Positions 19,948-30,937 of a stretch of 64,000 nucleotides of DNA are shown here, one piece after another; position 1 is the stretch's first letter, and each line of letters opens with the position of its first letter. The stretch lies in NCBI GenBank assembly GCA_030770425.1, contig JASJFT010000201.1:17492-81491 (forward strand), in the 5' to 3' direction. The position numbers were made by a program, and so were the translations under genes. The notes under the pieces are model-generated. The model was not told the DNA's origin and searched no databases. It was given only the letters and a program-made list of their open reading frames with translations. The DNA is from Darksidea phi (taxonomy: Eukaryota > Ascomycota > Dothideomycetes > Pleosporales > Lentitheciaceae).

Positions 19948-22018
19948 ATGGGTCTATCAAAATACTCCGTTGCTTTTCACCTCCTTTTACTCACATATGT
20001 TTGCCCTCTCTCGAATGCGCAAGCCTATCCAAACCACATCAAGTCCACGATAGCGCCTGGCGCAAGCATCGACTATAAATCAGTACGTTTTTGTTGTACG
20101 GTCATATCCTGGCTTGCACTAACTCTGAGTAGATAAAACTTTGTGAGACTACAGCAGGAGTGCGTTCATTCAGTGGCTATGTCAGACTTCCACACTCGGT
20201 GCTCGAAGGCGCTGGAGGTGCCAATGAATATGATGCACACATGTTCTTTTGGTACATTGGTACGAGAAAACCTTTTAAGATACATCTGGAGCGTCGCTGA
20301 CCCAGACTAGAAGCTAGAAACAATCCACAGAACGCCCCTCTTGCTCTCTACACCGGAGGTGGCCCCGGAGCTACAGCCCTCACAGGCGTGACGGCGGAGA
20401 ACGGACCTTGCAAGATCAACGCCGACTCGAACAGCACTTCACCCAACCCCTGGTCTTGGAATAACAATGTCAACATGCTGTATATTGATCAGCCCGTGCA
20501 AGTGGGTTTCTCATACGATGAATTGGTGGCAAGCACGTTAGACACCCTGACCGGGACCATCACTCCAGTCAATGGGTCTATGGACGCAATCCAAACCAAT
20601 GCGACGTTCCTCAAAGGCATTCTGCCGACGCAGAACATTGGTGCCGCTGCTAACACGACTGCGAATGCTGCCAAGATTATGTGGACATTCGCTCAGGTCT
20701 GGCTCCGGGAGTTTCCTGAGCACGATACCTCGGACGATCGCGTTAGCATGTGGAGCAACTCGGTGAGTGAAAAAGCAGTCGTGCCATATACAGAAGGTTA
20801 ATATGATACAGTATGGCGGACACTGGGCACCGGCAATCATGGCGCACTTCGAATCGCAGAACCGCAAGATACGTGACGGCACCCTCCAAACATGCCTGCG
20901 CAACACGACACTGATGAATCTCGACACCTTGGGCTTCACAAATGGCTGTGTTGATTCGAAGATAGAAGCCCCTTTATATCCGCAGATGGCCTTCAACAAT
21001 ACGTACGGGCTGCAGGCCATCACCGAGGGCGTCTATAAGGAAGCCATGAACAACTTGACTAAGCCTGGCGGATGCAACGACTTGATCGAGATTTGCCGCG
21101 ACTACGCAGCTGCAGATCCCGAAAACACAGGGACCAACACTACGATCAACGATGCTTGTGCGGTGGCGACTACATACTGCTGGCAATTCGTCCAAGGTGC
21201 ATACGCTGCAACTTCACAGGTCAGTACTACCCGCGTAGGGGCCTTTAGTCATACTAATGATTTCACCAAGCGCAACGCTTTTGACATGTCGCGCAAAACC
21301 CTCGCCGTATTTCCCCCACAGTACATCATCGGCTTCATGAACCAAGAATGGGTGCGCGAAGAGCTTGGTGTTCCAGTCAACTTTTCGATCAGCGGCCCTA
21401 CGATAGTCCCGGAGTACTTCGGGGTCACCGGCGACCCCTTCCACGTGTCAATCGATACGATCAACTATGTTGCGCAAAGTGGCATCAAGGTTGCCATGGT
21501 ATTCGGTGATCGTGATTATCGCTGCAACTGTAAGTTTCACTGTACTTCTCTCACAAAGTTGATGCACTGACATGGTACAAGGGCTCGGCGGCGAAGCAGT
21601 CAGTCTCGCAATGGAGTATCTTTCCTCTCCAGCCTTCCGCTCCTCAGGTTACGCTTCGATACAAGTATCCTCGAATCAATCCACTGGTCTTGTAAGACAG
21701 CACGACAAGATCTCCTTTTCTCGCGTCTTCGACGCCGGACATAATGTTGGGGCTTTTCAACCTGAGACTGTTTCTCAAATATTCGACCGCGTCATGTTCA
21801 ACAAGGACGTTGCGACAGGCGGTGTGGATATAACCAGCGACTATTCTACGCAAGGTCCGATCAGCAGCTTCGATGTCAAGAACAAGCTGCCAGACAGCCC
21901 GGAGAATGAGTGCTATGCTCTCAACCCAATCTATACTTGCACCGTCGAACAGATGGAAGCTCTCAAGGATGGCAGCGCTGTTGTAAGCGACTACATTCTC
22001 AAGGACATTGCGAAGTAG
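19948..22018 (+). CDS. Secreted serine carboxypeptidase (peptidase family S10)
   Basis: Join 19948-20082, 20133-20259, 20311-20762, 20812-21529, 21582-22018 gives 622 residues. A signal peptide (HLLLLTYVCPLSNAQA) precedes an S10 fold. Visible are GGGPGATALTG (oxyanion region), MLYIDQPVQVGFSYD, the nucleophile motif NSYGGHWAPA (Ser at the end of exon 3), the catalytic Asp in VFGDRDYRCNW and the catalytic His in DAGHNVGAF. The enzyme removes C-terminal residues from peptides outside the cell or in the vacuole. Several NxT/NxS sequons fit glycosylation. A 51-base in-frame segment 21220-21270 (GT...CTAAT...AAG) may be a sixth intron, giving 605 residues. The gene is intact although relics surround it. 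Confidence 0.9.
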
Positions 22019-22518
22019 ATTTTCGACTTTTGCCTTTCCCTAATAATTATATAAGTAGGTCTGTGAGACGGAGCGTTGGTCGTTGAGTATCTCGCAATGC
22101 CGGCTGATGAAGGTGTATGAGGCTTCCAATGGAACGCAAGCTCTACCGTGTTCGAACTGCGTTCTCTTCCTTGCTTGGCGAGGACGAATCATCGTTTCAG
22201 AGTGTGAAGACCAGCCAGTAGGGCGAATCGCAAGAACATATAAATCATCATCTAGACGCTGCAGGGACCGTGCCATGCGCATAGATACACTGTGGGTACT
22301 CGAGGCCGCCTCACCTACCTGAATTAATCACAAGAAGCCGGTTATATACTTTGATTATGATCCATAGATCTGCCGATAGCCGGTACGCCACAGTTGCAGC
22401 TGACATCTAAAAACAGTCTTTCCAACTCCGTTTCCATCACCATTTGCCAAAGCAAGCTGTTTGTTCGTCTCGCCTCACATAGATTAGCTCCTACTCAGAT
22501 TTTCTTGTTCATTACTTT
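22019..22518. other. Intergenic; no gene seen
   Basis: This separates the convergent carboxypeptidase and transcription-factor fragment. Only short frames without domains are present. Confidence 0.4.
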
Positions 22519-23440
22519 TTATAAACTGAGTCTTTGTAGAAGTACATCCATAATGCGTCTTGTTATATCTAATATGGTCCTGTTAGCCTCACCCCTGCCC
22601 TCGGCCGCGTCATGATACGAGAGCGGCACGACCGCTACGTTTTTAACGATAATGTGCATCTCACGCATTTTCCGATAAACTGGCGAGACCACGACCTCCC
22701 TGACATCATTGAAAATAATCTGAAGTGGGGTATATAGCTTTCTCGCCGTTGCGTTGTCACAGCTACACAAGGAGAGAACATTTAAATGTGGAGATGCGTA
22801 TGACAAGTCCTGGCCAAATTCTTCTGCGCAAAGTCCGAGTAGTTTCTGCGAAGCGCTGAATAGGAGGATTGCACAGCCAGTGAAGCTAGTATACCTGGTA
22901 CCGATATTTTGCGTTAGCGATCCTGGGACCGTTCCTATTGGAGTTGACCTATACAGAAACCTAGCAGTGGGACCGGATCAAGCTGTCGAGCTTTGGTAGC
23001 GACGCCACCCGAGCGGATTGTCGCGCGGCTAAGACGCATTGCTCCTCAACGACTTTCAAAGCCTCCAAATCTTCCGACTCCATCGGGGTATTGCTCAAGC
23101 GAAACCTCCCAAGATCAACTAAACAATCCCGGTAAAGCTCGATAAACAAGCCTAAGAACAGTATGTGCAACTGCAAAAGAGACCGCTTCGTATGCCAGTT
23201 CATCGTAAGTGTATCTGCGAGACTGAGTCGACTCAGGTGCATCGGCGGTGGAAGGGTACGGTGCCATTCATTAAGGGACTCGAAATAGACTCGAGATTGC
23301 GCGGCATTCGGTTGACTTGCTGTGTTCAGATCTAGCGCGACATATGCCGCTAGCTGACCAAGTTCAACAACGCGTTCTTGAAAGATTCCAGACCCATGTT
23401 CAGTATGCGAACGGGGACAATGGTAAAACTGCGCAGTGTT
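22519..23440 (-). pseudogene. 5'-truncated fungal-specific transcription factor
   Basis: The minus strand encodes the C-terminal part of a fungal-specific transcription factor domain: IFQERVVELGQLAAYVALDLNT, LQLHILFLGLFIELYRDCLVDLG, EEQCVLAARQSARVASL..LIRSHC, then after an intron-like gap YTSFTGCAILLFSASQKLL and VSPVYRKMREMHIIVKNVAVV. TAG at 22961-22963 follows 'SHC', where a Trp would fit. The Zn2Cys6 DNA-binding end is absent: sequence switches at about 23440 into the tail of an ankyrin gene. The intron borders near 22880-22950 could not be fixed. Confidence 0.65.
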
Positions 23441-23481
23441 AGTAGACGTTTTGAGACAAACGGTCATGAAAAGCAGGCTGC

Positions 23482-26370
23482 TCAGCACCAGAATAAGATA
23501 TTAAAACCAACAATATGTATGAAATCAACAATAGCACAATCCATAACATCAGCCCGATACATTTCATATCCCTCTGGCACCGGCGGAAATTCCTCTCTGT
23601 CCCCCACGCCATCCTCATTAATATAATCTTCCCGCAGTAAAAAGCATGTAGCACAAAGCAACTCTGTCGACGCATAGTGTCCAATCCATATCCGCCCCTG
23701 CGCACGATATAGCATGGTCGCTGCATCTAGGAACGGATCGGAGTTTGTCTCAAACGATGAGGACATGGAGTTGGGGATCTTGTTGCTGGGATCGGGTTCA
23801 GCGTCAAAAAACTCTTCGTCAATACCGGAGTCATCGTCGACGCCGAGTGTGGAGTCGTAGGGCGGTGGTGAAGCATCGATCAGTTCCCGGTCGCGCAAGA
23901 AATCCGTACAGTGGCATCCCAGACGATGATTCGTTTTAATACATTCAGAAAATTGGATGCGAGACGGTTGTACCAAGCCATATCCTTCCTGGCCATAACA
24001 GTCACCGCATGAGGAGCATGCGCGATGCGCTGGGCCGTTGTTGGCCGCGGGGTTATCATGATAACAGGATTTTTGCGAGAGGACATCAAGGAAGGATGCA
24101 GGTGTCCAACAAAGTCTCTCCAGGCAGACCTCAAGCTCAAGACCAACATATTCGTCGACCTTCTCAATACCATTCGGAAAAGCGACCGCCCACGCAGCGT
24201 ATATGACAGGGGGGGCCTTTGTGAACTGGCTCGGCGTGATGTCATCTTCGACCCAATCGAAGCCGCGGATCTGGCAAAACCGTCCTGCATCCAGGATCAT
24301 GGGAACTAATTCGCGTTCACTGCCACGCAGCGCCAGCCAGTGAAAGAAAGCGGTAATATGTGAATGTCTGAATTTTTCCTTAGAGCCTTGAGGCACACCA
24401 AGCAATGTGTAAAGCACCTGATTCGTCCGCTCTTGAACTAAGAAACATCGAACGGAAGTCTGCAATGCCACCCAAATACTCTTGGGGCCCACTGCGATGA
24501 ATGGTTCATCGGCGGTCGCTCGCATGAGCCACGCGATTGCATTTTGGGAGACAGGTTCTTGTTCTTTGTTCCAGGATTTCTTGAGCTCTTGGTGGACTAT
24601 CCAACCATCGGCCATGGGGTCGATGATGTCGAGGCAATCGATGAAGAGACGAAGCATCTCGATCGTAACCGAGGATGGGAGGTCTTTTGCGAGTGTTGCA
24701 AACATTGCTATCGGGGATCTAAGCGATAAGTTAGCAGTATACATCAGAGATTTCTACACAACTTACAAAACATTAGAGGCAGGGCCTTCGTATGCCAATG
24801 CTGCTTTGTTGGCACCCTTGTTGATCAAGGCTCTGCATAAATCCACATGGCCTCCCGCAGCAGCAAACTAGGGAATCATCAACACTCATTGACGATTTAA
24901 TGTTCATTTCTCGTTGCGAATGAAACAACGCCGAAGTAAATTGAAAGGGCTTACATGTAATGGCATCCACCCTTTGGGACTTGTATCAACCAATGACGCA
25001 TGTTCCTTAGAAAGGAGAAGCATCACAGCACTGACTTCCCCAGCTTTGCAGAGATCAAAGATTGGGGAGTCCTCCGGGACAGCTCGCACCGGGGTGAAAT
25101 GGAACTGCCAGCTATCTCCACTATTTACCATGCTAGCTTCTACGCCTTGCTAAACCCCAATCCGCTTGAGCCAGGATGCAGGGTAGAAGATGAACGAGGT
25201 AACAGTTTGGAAGTTGACTGTAGAACTGTTGGGCGACGCATCGAGTTGAATTGTAGAATTACGGACCCACACGCAGCCGAAAGTCGATCCATATGAAGAC
25301 ACACGGTGGTAGACATGGGTGCGCGAGGGTTTGGTCGCACTTTTGGGGTCATCTTGGTCGTCATGCTCTGGCTTGGGGTTATATGGTGGAGGTGCCTGAG
25401 TTGGCTGCTCTTTCTTCATTCAGAACATATCAGGGCCGCAATCGCCTGCTGAAATAGCCTCAAACGTCGTGACATGGTTGGTTGCTTGTGACATCAGTTC
25501 TTGAATCGTCCCACTATTAATCAGATTCTCCATGGCCTGTTCAACTGAGTGTTTCAAGATCTTCTTCATCACATTGTTTGACACCAACGAAGAACTCTTT
25601 GCGGATTCGGAGGCCTTTGAAAATACAAGGGCAGCTTCTTTCGAACCAGACGCTGAAGAATCCTTGTGGTGGCTCCGCGCGGTGGGCTGCCCGAATGCGG
25701 CCTTAAATGTGCGCTTTGGGATCCGCATTGGTATATGGCGGTGGCACATCGTCGAATGTTTCGACAGTCTCCACGGTAGCTTTCTTGTCCGTTCGTTGAA
25801 TACTAATGGAAGGTTAACGACCAATTTATACTCAAAAGCTTCCACATGTACTCACCCCCGATACATTAAAGCCAACATCAAAGTGGGCTTGGTATCGTTT
25901 AAGGACTCACGGAACTTCTGGAGCTGCCGCTGTCTCGTTGAGACTTTGAAAGCTGTCCATAGTCGAGCCTTACGAGAGGCAGACCTGAAGCCAGCATCAA
26001 AGCCTTCACAGATAGTATTAAGCACCTTTAAGTCTAATAAGTTTGGGTCACGGACATATAAAGGAAGGGATTAGGACTCGCATCTTGCTCTAGCGGCATT
26101 GCAATCCCGCTACAATGGATGGTGCCATATCCAATTTGGTGCGGGCGATGTCATTAATCACGATTAAAAGATATTACAAATCTTCCATGATGATGGCCAC
26201 ATCCTCCGGTGCATCTCGGATGCATTCCCAGAAGTCATACAGCTTCATGCATGTGTCTGCAACTTGGATGGCTACGGACATACATGTCAAGCCTACAAGA
26301 ATGAACAGATGATTTTCGCCGTATAGGTGACAGAGCACTTACCACTGGCAGCGGTAGAGAATGGATCCAT
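23482..26370 (-). pseudogene. STAND-like ankyrin-repeat protein, broken by stops and frameshift
   Basis: The minus-strand gene starts MDPFSTAASG (ATG 26368-26370), a start common to fungal NACHT/ankyrin proteins. It is followed by the helical N-terminal domain (VAIQVADTCMKLYDFWECIRDAP; RKARLWTAFKVSTRQRQLQKFRESL). A Pro-rich linker leads to two ankyrin-like units (SAVMLLLSKEHASLVDTSPKG / GWMPLHFAAAGGHVDLCRALI) and a long acidic C-terminal region (GIEKVDEYVGLELEVCLERL). The N-terminal intron GTAAGT...TTGTAG joins G to LTCMS. Lesions are TAA 26174-26176, TAG 26090-26092, a frameshift near 25740, TGA 25420-25422 and TAG 25150-25152. Downstream exons are open and well spliced. Such proteins probably act in self/non-self recognition; no nucleotide-binding domain is visible here. 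Confidence 0.7.
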
Positions 26371-27527
26371 TTCTTTAGGCTCAAGCGATTTGAGTATGTA
26401 AATCAATGTATGGGTAGAGTAAGTAGTCGTAGCATTAGGGAGGATTGTTATGCCTGATAAGGCTGAGAAACTGGGAGAGTCTATATGTGAGGGCTGTCAC
26501 TTTTGGATGCTTCGAGCCTCGCTGTCCATCATAATGATAATGACTCGTAAAATGCCGCAAGCTTCACTCCTACCATTGGTAATAAGTGACGGGGAGGGTC
26601 AAAGGTCGAATGAACACTGGAGCGGCCCGTACACAATAAACCAGGTTGATCGGCCTATCGAAATACCAGCTATGTGGCAACCTAGCCATTCGTGGCCCGG
26701 ACACGGAGCCGAGGCCTATATATATCCAGTGGTTTTAATACCGAGCTCTGCATAATCAAGGAGTATGGTAGATCAAACTCGGGGTCGTAAGCCTGCCTCA
26801 TCTAAGGGCCCAACTCTGGTTATGGCACTCCATCACTGTGAGGACACGTGCAGGCTGGTGGAACGGACCCAAGACCCAAGGGATTATGCACTGGATTAGG
26901 GACCACAACGGGAAGCTAGAACATGCCAGAGCTCTTGTCAAGCAGCCGTTATTCTCAGAAAAACCAACAAGTTATGGACAATTGCAAGCGCGCCCGCTTA
27001 CGTCCTTCTGCAGAGTGTGGGGGCTGCACTTCTTGTACAACAATCACCCATGTTAATCTATTCGGCATCGCCGATTTAATAAAGGACCTAGTCTAACCGT
27101 CGAATAGTATTGTTTTTGGAAGGCATTATGAATGGCGGCACATAATGTGCCTGCCGTTTCCGGCTCATTCAGCTAGTGACTGTCTATGGTTGACGTGGTT
27201 ATTGAGGCTTCCGGTAAGATGAAGAAGGCGCCGTGCAGCTCACGTCAAGCGCCTTCCCCAGCGCTCAAAAGAGTTAGGTTGCGAGCTTAAGCTAAGTCTT
27301 TCTCGTGTTCGCGGAGGCGTTACAGGCGCATCTAGCATGCTTAAAGGAGGCGTAATATGCTGACATCCCTTTCATCGGCTCTGGTGCCTGGACATAGCGG
27401 CAGCTATGCCCTGCGTTAGAGCTGCGCCATGGAAGTTTAATGGTAGTTTGCGTGAGAATTGTTTGAGGGTCAGGCTATCTGGCACTTCTTCAGCTGATTT
27501 AGCTACACGGCTACATCAAAACACACC
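26371..27527. other. Intergenic; no gene seen
   Basis: Upstream region of the ankyrin relic. A plus-strand frame at 26450-26755 and others have no domain. Nothing else could be supported. Confidence 0.4.
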
Positions 27528-27952
27528 TTACCTCAATGCGAAGGCGTTGTAGCTAGTGGCGTTATATACCCCGTTGTGATGATATGTGGCCTTGAAAAGC
27601 CGGTCGTGCCCGAGGCTAGGACGAGCGACCTTCCGGGCGAACTTCTTCGGCTCTTGCAGCCGCCTGAGCTGATCAACAAACGTCGTTTTCCACATATCCT
27701 GATCAGATACGAGAATTCTGAGCGCCTGCAAGAGTCTCTCGTCCGGATTCTGCATCGTGCCAAGCATCTCGAACTCGCCGCCCACCTTGGCCCTCCCACG
27801 GTCGTGGTAGACGCAGGCGGGCTTCCTGTCGCTGGACCACCCGACCACGACATTTATGGGGTGGATGTCGTTAAGAGAACTCTTTGCAACGGGTGAGCGA
27901 GGGATTCCGCCTCCGATGCCGACGAGCACCGCTATCCTAATGCTGGGGAGCG
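27528..27952 (-). pseudogene. PNP_UDP (nucleoside phosphorylase-like) domain, C-terminal part
   Basis: The minus strand reads SIRIAVLVGIGGGIPRSP, the Gly-rich phosphate-binding hallmark of the PNP_UDP_1 fold, then DIHPINVVVGWSSDR, a Tyr strand (ACVYHDRGRA) and FEMLGTMQNPDERLLQALRIL. In fungi this domain often sits at the N-terminus of NLR proteins. No NB-ARC or NACHT follows. Its missing N-terminal part is found in the opposite orientation at 28429-28575. Confidence 0.6.
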
Positions 27953-28428
27953 CCTCAGTTTGGTACTAAGGGATGATGCGCCGACCATTGTGTTTGGCTT
28001 GTCATATAGCTAGAAAACCAGGCTCACTCTACATTGCAGCGGGAACTCACCAGGGCGCACAGGGCTAAGGAATCCGGTTGATTCCACCGCATCGAATATA
28101 GATCTGGCAGCGCACATGGATGACTGAACGGAAATTGACCGGTGATAGATGGCTAAAGAGTAAGGACGCCTGGTTGAGAGACTGGCGCTTGCTGCACAAG
28201 TTATACACTGGTATCGGGCAGCCGAGGCAGGCTTCGCGGAAGGCTCACCTGCGGGCGGCGCAGCTCGACCCCTCACAGTCGACCTCGCCAAGCAGGCAAA
28301 CGATCAGACTGAGGAAACGCTGCCGTCCATGCGCACTCGTCCGCGATGGGACAAAGTGCCTCCTACGACACACTCTCTCCTCCCTTTGTCATGGCCGTAC
28401 GCGCGATAGCAAGGCCTCCAGCAACGGA

Positions 28429-28575
28429 CAACTCCAGCTTCGCCGCACCGACTACCACGTCGCGTGGATCTGCCCCGTCACGGACGTCGAGCTGCTGCTC
28501 GCGCGGCTGATGCTAGACGAGAACACGTATGTTTACGGCACGATCAACGGCCATGCCGTCGTCAGAGGCTGCTGA
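28429..28575 (+). pseudogene. PNP_UDP domain, N-terminal scrap, inverted relative to the rest
   Basis: The plus strand reads RTDYHVAWICPVTDVEL..ARLMLDE and YVYGTINGHAVV, the first strand and the 'G.I.GHNVV' strand of a fungal PNP_UDP domain. The frame ends at 28575, before the Gly-rich motif. That motif is on the other strand 480 bp away. Confidence 0.55.
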
Positions 28576-29033
28576 ACCAGGCCTTCTGGCTGTCGATCCA
28601 CAAGCTAGGCCAGCCACATCCTCATTGGATGATCATAGAGCAACGACTGTGCACGAAGCACCTCCCAGACTCGAAGTTAAACTTCTGGTTCACCCTATGT
28701 GCGTCTGTGGCTTTAAGTTACGAGATGGGAAGTATGGGTCGTGTATATTTTGACCCGGGCTCGAGACCGTTCCAGTACCCACGCAAATCACGATAAGTGA
28801 CATGGTTTTGACGCATTACACGACCATTAAATGGGTTATGCCTGGCTAGAATTAATTTGGCCACATCATGCACACCCCCAATCTCTCTCTTCATCTATCT
28901 CCAAAAAATCCAACGCCTCTCCCGCAGCCCTGCGGCCGCAACGGGACGGCTGCCCTCCCCGCTTGGGAGCACCGTCTTATTCAAACGCCATTCCTGTTTA
29001 CGTAATCAACCGGCTGTATAACTAGAGATTATC
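28576..29033. other. Intergenic; no gene seen
   Basis: A plus frame from 28529 to 28753 (ending LRDGKYGSCIF) has no known domain. This region is downstream of the lipase gene. Confidence 0.4.
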
Positions 29034-30937
29034 TTAATGCGGAAGCCGTGATACAACAGCCGCGAGGTTGATATACATCTGCTCCGTGGCTTGCGCCTTA
29101 CGGAGTGAATCATTAGCCTTTGAGTTATTGAGTATGAAAGGCGATATATAGCTTACTGTTGTTTCTTCAACGAAGACTCCAACTTCATCTATATGATCCA
29201 TCCTATCATGTACGCCAAAATTCCAGTATAAACCGCGTGCATCGCTGAAGTCGGTCGTGGGGAAGGTCTCGATCTTCCTCACAAGCAGGTCGGTCGGGCC
29301 GCGCATTGACTCTGTATTTACAATTCCATCATTGCGGAACCAGTCTCCTTCATTGGGGCCTAAGATGTTCTTTTGCCTTGGGGAGAGTTCCTGGCCTCCC
29401 ATTGCATAGGCAATTGGAAGTATGAAAGGAAGGACGTCTTTCCGTGGAAGATATTCACCGGGGAGTGGTAACGTGGCGTTGTAACCCATCTCGCGTAGAA
29501 GTCTGTTTCCCACTTCAATAGTAAACCAACGCACAAGATCCCTAATGCCTATCATAGACGAGAGGATCCTCCATCCAGCGAGACGGGTTATGTCGTCCAG
29601 AATGCGATCCGCGATGAAGTTGAGGAAGGGGACGGACTTCAGAACGTTCCGGATAAATTCGACCAGTCCGATAGGGAAATTACTGATCGCCTGGAGAGTC
29701 CATTGAGGCCAAGTCTTAGGGAACGGGATGGTACAATGGAAAGAGAGAGTAAAATAGTAGATGTTGCGGGACACAGCCTCGGTGTTCAAATGGAGATGGT
29801 TCACCCCCTCGATACTGTTATCGTATAGCCCGTTGTAGTTGGACCTCAACCAATGCCACACTGGCCCATTAACCGACTCTAGGCGCTGGCGCATGGAATC
29901 AAATGTCTCTGTTCCTCTTCTACAAATACCCCAGTGATCGAGCTGCAGATCGTAAGCTCTTTCTTGAGGGTCTTGGAATGATAGCGTGGCAAACACCCTT
30001 GCCGCATACTTGAGAAGCAGCTGTTCCGATCCCTGAGTTAATTTATTTAGTACGGGAGGATTCTAGTTTACAATGAGGGTAATTTCATACCGAAGCAAAA
30101 TTTCTTAGAACGTCAATAATAGTGGTTCCTTTGTGAGGGGTTCCAAGAGTCGTTACTGATATGGTCCACCGGTCTCTTTCAGGATCGAGAAAATAGCTAG
30201 GGTGCTCTGTTGGAGCCCCGCGCTTCATTAGGCTGACAAGGTAGCGGACAGTGTTGCCTCCTTGGGAATGACAGAGAAAGTGGATCCTGTTTTGACCAGA
30301 CCAAGTCCAGTTGTTGAACGAGTCCGACAATGTGAAGAGTATCGCCCGTCTGCGCGTGGCATTGGCTGCTTGTGGTTGATGTACCGGATTCGAGCTCAGG
30401 GGTGCGCCATAATCGACCGCCACATCATAAGAATTTGGTATGGCATTCGTAGCGGCATCGAAACGATCGAATCTTGCAAAGCGTGAGATAAGACGAAAAC
30501 ATAATTCGAGTGGCTTGATACATACCGCCCAGCTCTGAGTTGGGCATACAACTCGCAAGCGCGTTCCCAGTTAGAGGATATTGGGGCGATCGTAGTGACG
30601 ATCACCGTGTATCCCTTCTGCATCAACAATAGGGGAATATTTTTGATACCGCCCCAGTAATTCAATGCGCCCAATAGTGAGTGACCAAAGCCGAGAAATC
30701 CTGGAACTTTAAACGGAGTTAGCGGTGAGACATGGGCAAAATTGTAGTCGTACCGAGGACAATTGGAATATTCTTATCTTGAAAGAGATTGCTGGAGGGT
30801 AAGGACATCCTGTTTGCTAGCTCCTCCAAATTCTCCAAGCAGTCGTCCCTAGTAGTATTCATCCTTTTTTCTGTGAGTGGACCGTCGTAAGTTGATTTCC
30901 AATCCGTGAAGGTCTGAGAGAGAAGGACAATAGGCAT
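29034..30937 (-). CDS. Triacylglycerol lipase-like alpha/beta hydrolase
   Basis: Four minus-strand exons (30937-30754, 30706-30526, 30472-30091, 30032-29034) give 581 residues. The oxyanion region is PIVLVPGFLGFG, formed exactly by splicing intron 30707-30753. The nucleophile elbow is HFLCHSQGGNTVRYL (Ser nucleophile; Cys stands in the usual Gly place). The acid is likely in FRNDGIVNTESMRGP and the base in VHDRMDHIDEVGVF. These are the elements of the staphylococcal-type lipase family, here with a long lid-like insert rich in Trp and Phe (residues about 330-450). The reaction is ester hydrolysis of acylglycerols or similar lipids. No signal peptide is seen at this start (MPIVLLSQTF), so it may be intracellular or lack an upstream exon. 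All introns are 47-58 bp and the frame is intact. Confidence 0.8.

Noticed and set aside
22553..22615. MRLVISNMVLLASPLPSAAS as a tiny secreted peptide
   Set aside because: It is antisense to the transcription-factor C-terminus and only 20 residues long.
25532..26074. 180-codon plus-strand frame
   Set aside because: Antisense of the ankyrin/STAND N-terminal region, which carries family motifs.
27576..27896. 106-codon plus-strand frame
   Set aside because: Antisense of the PNP_UDP fragment with the Gly-rich motif.
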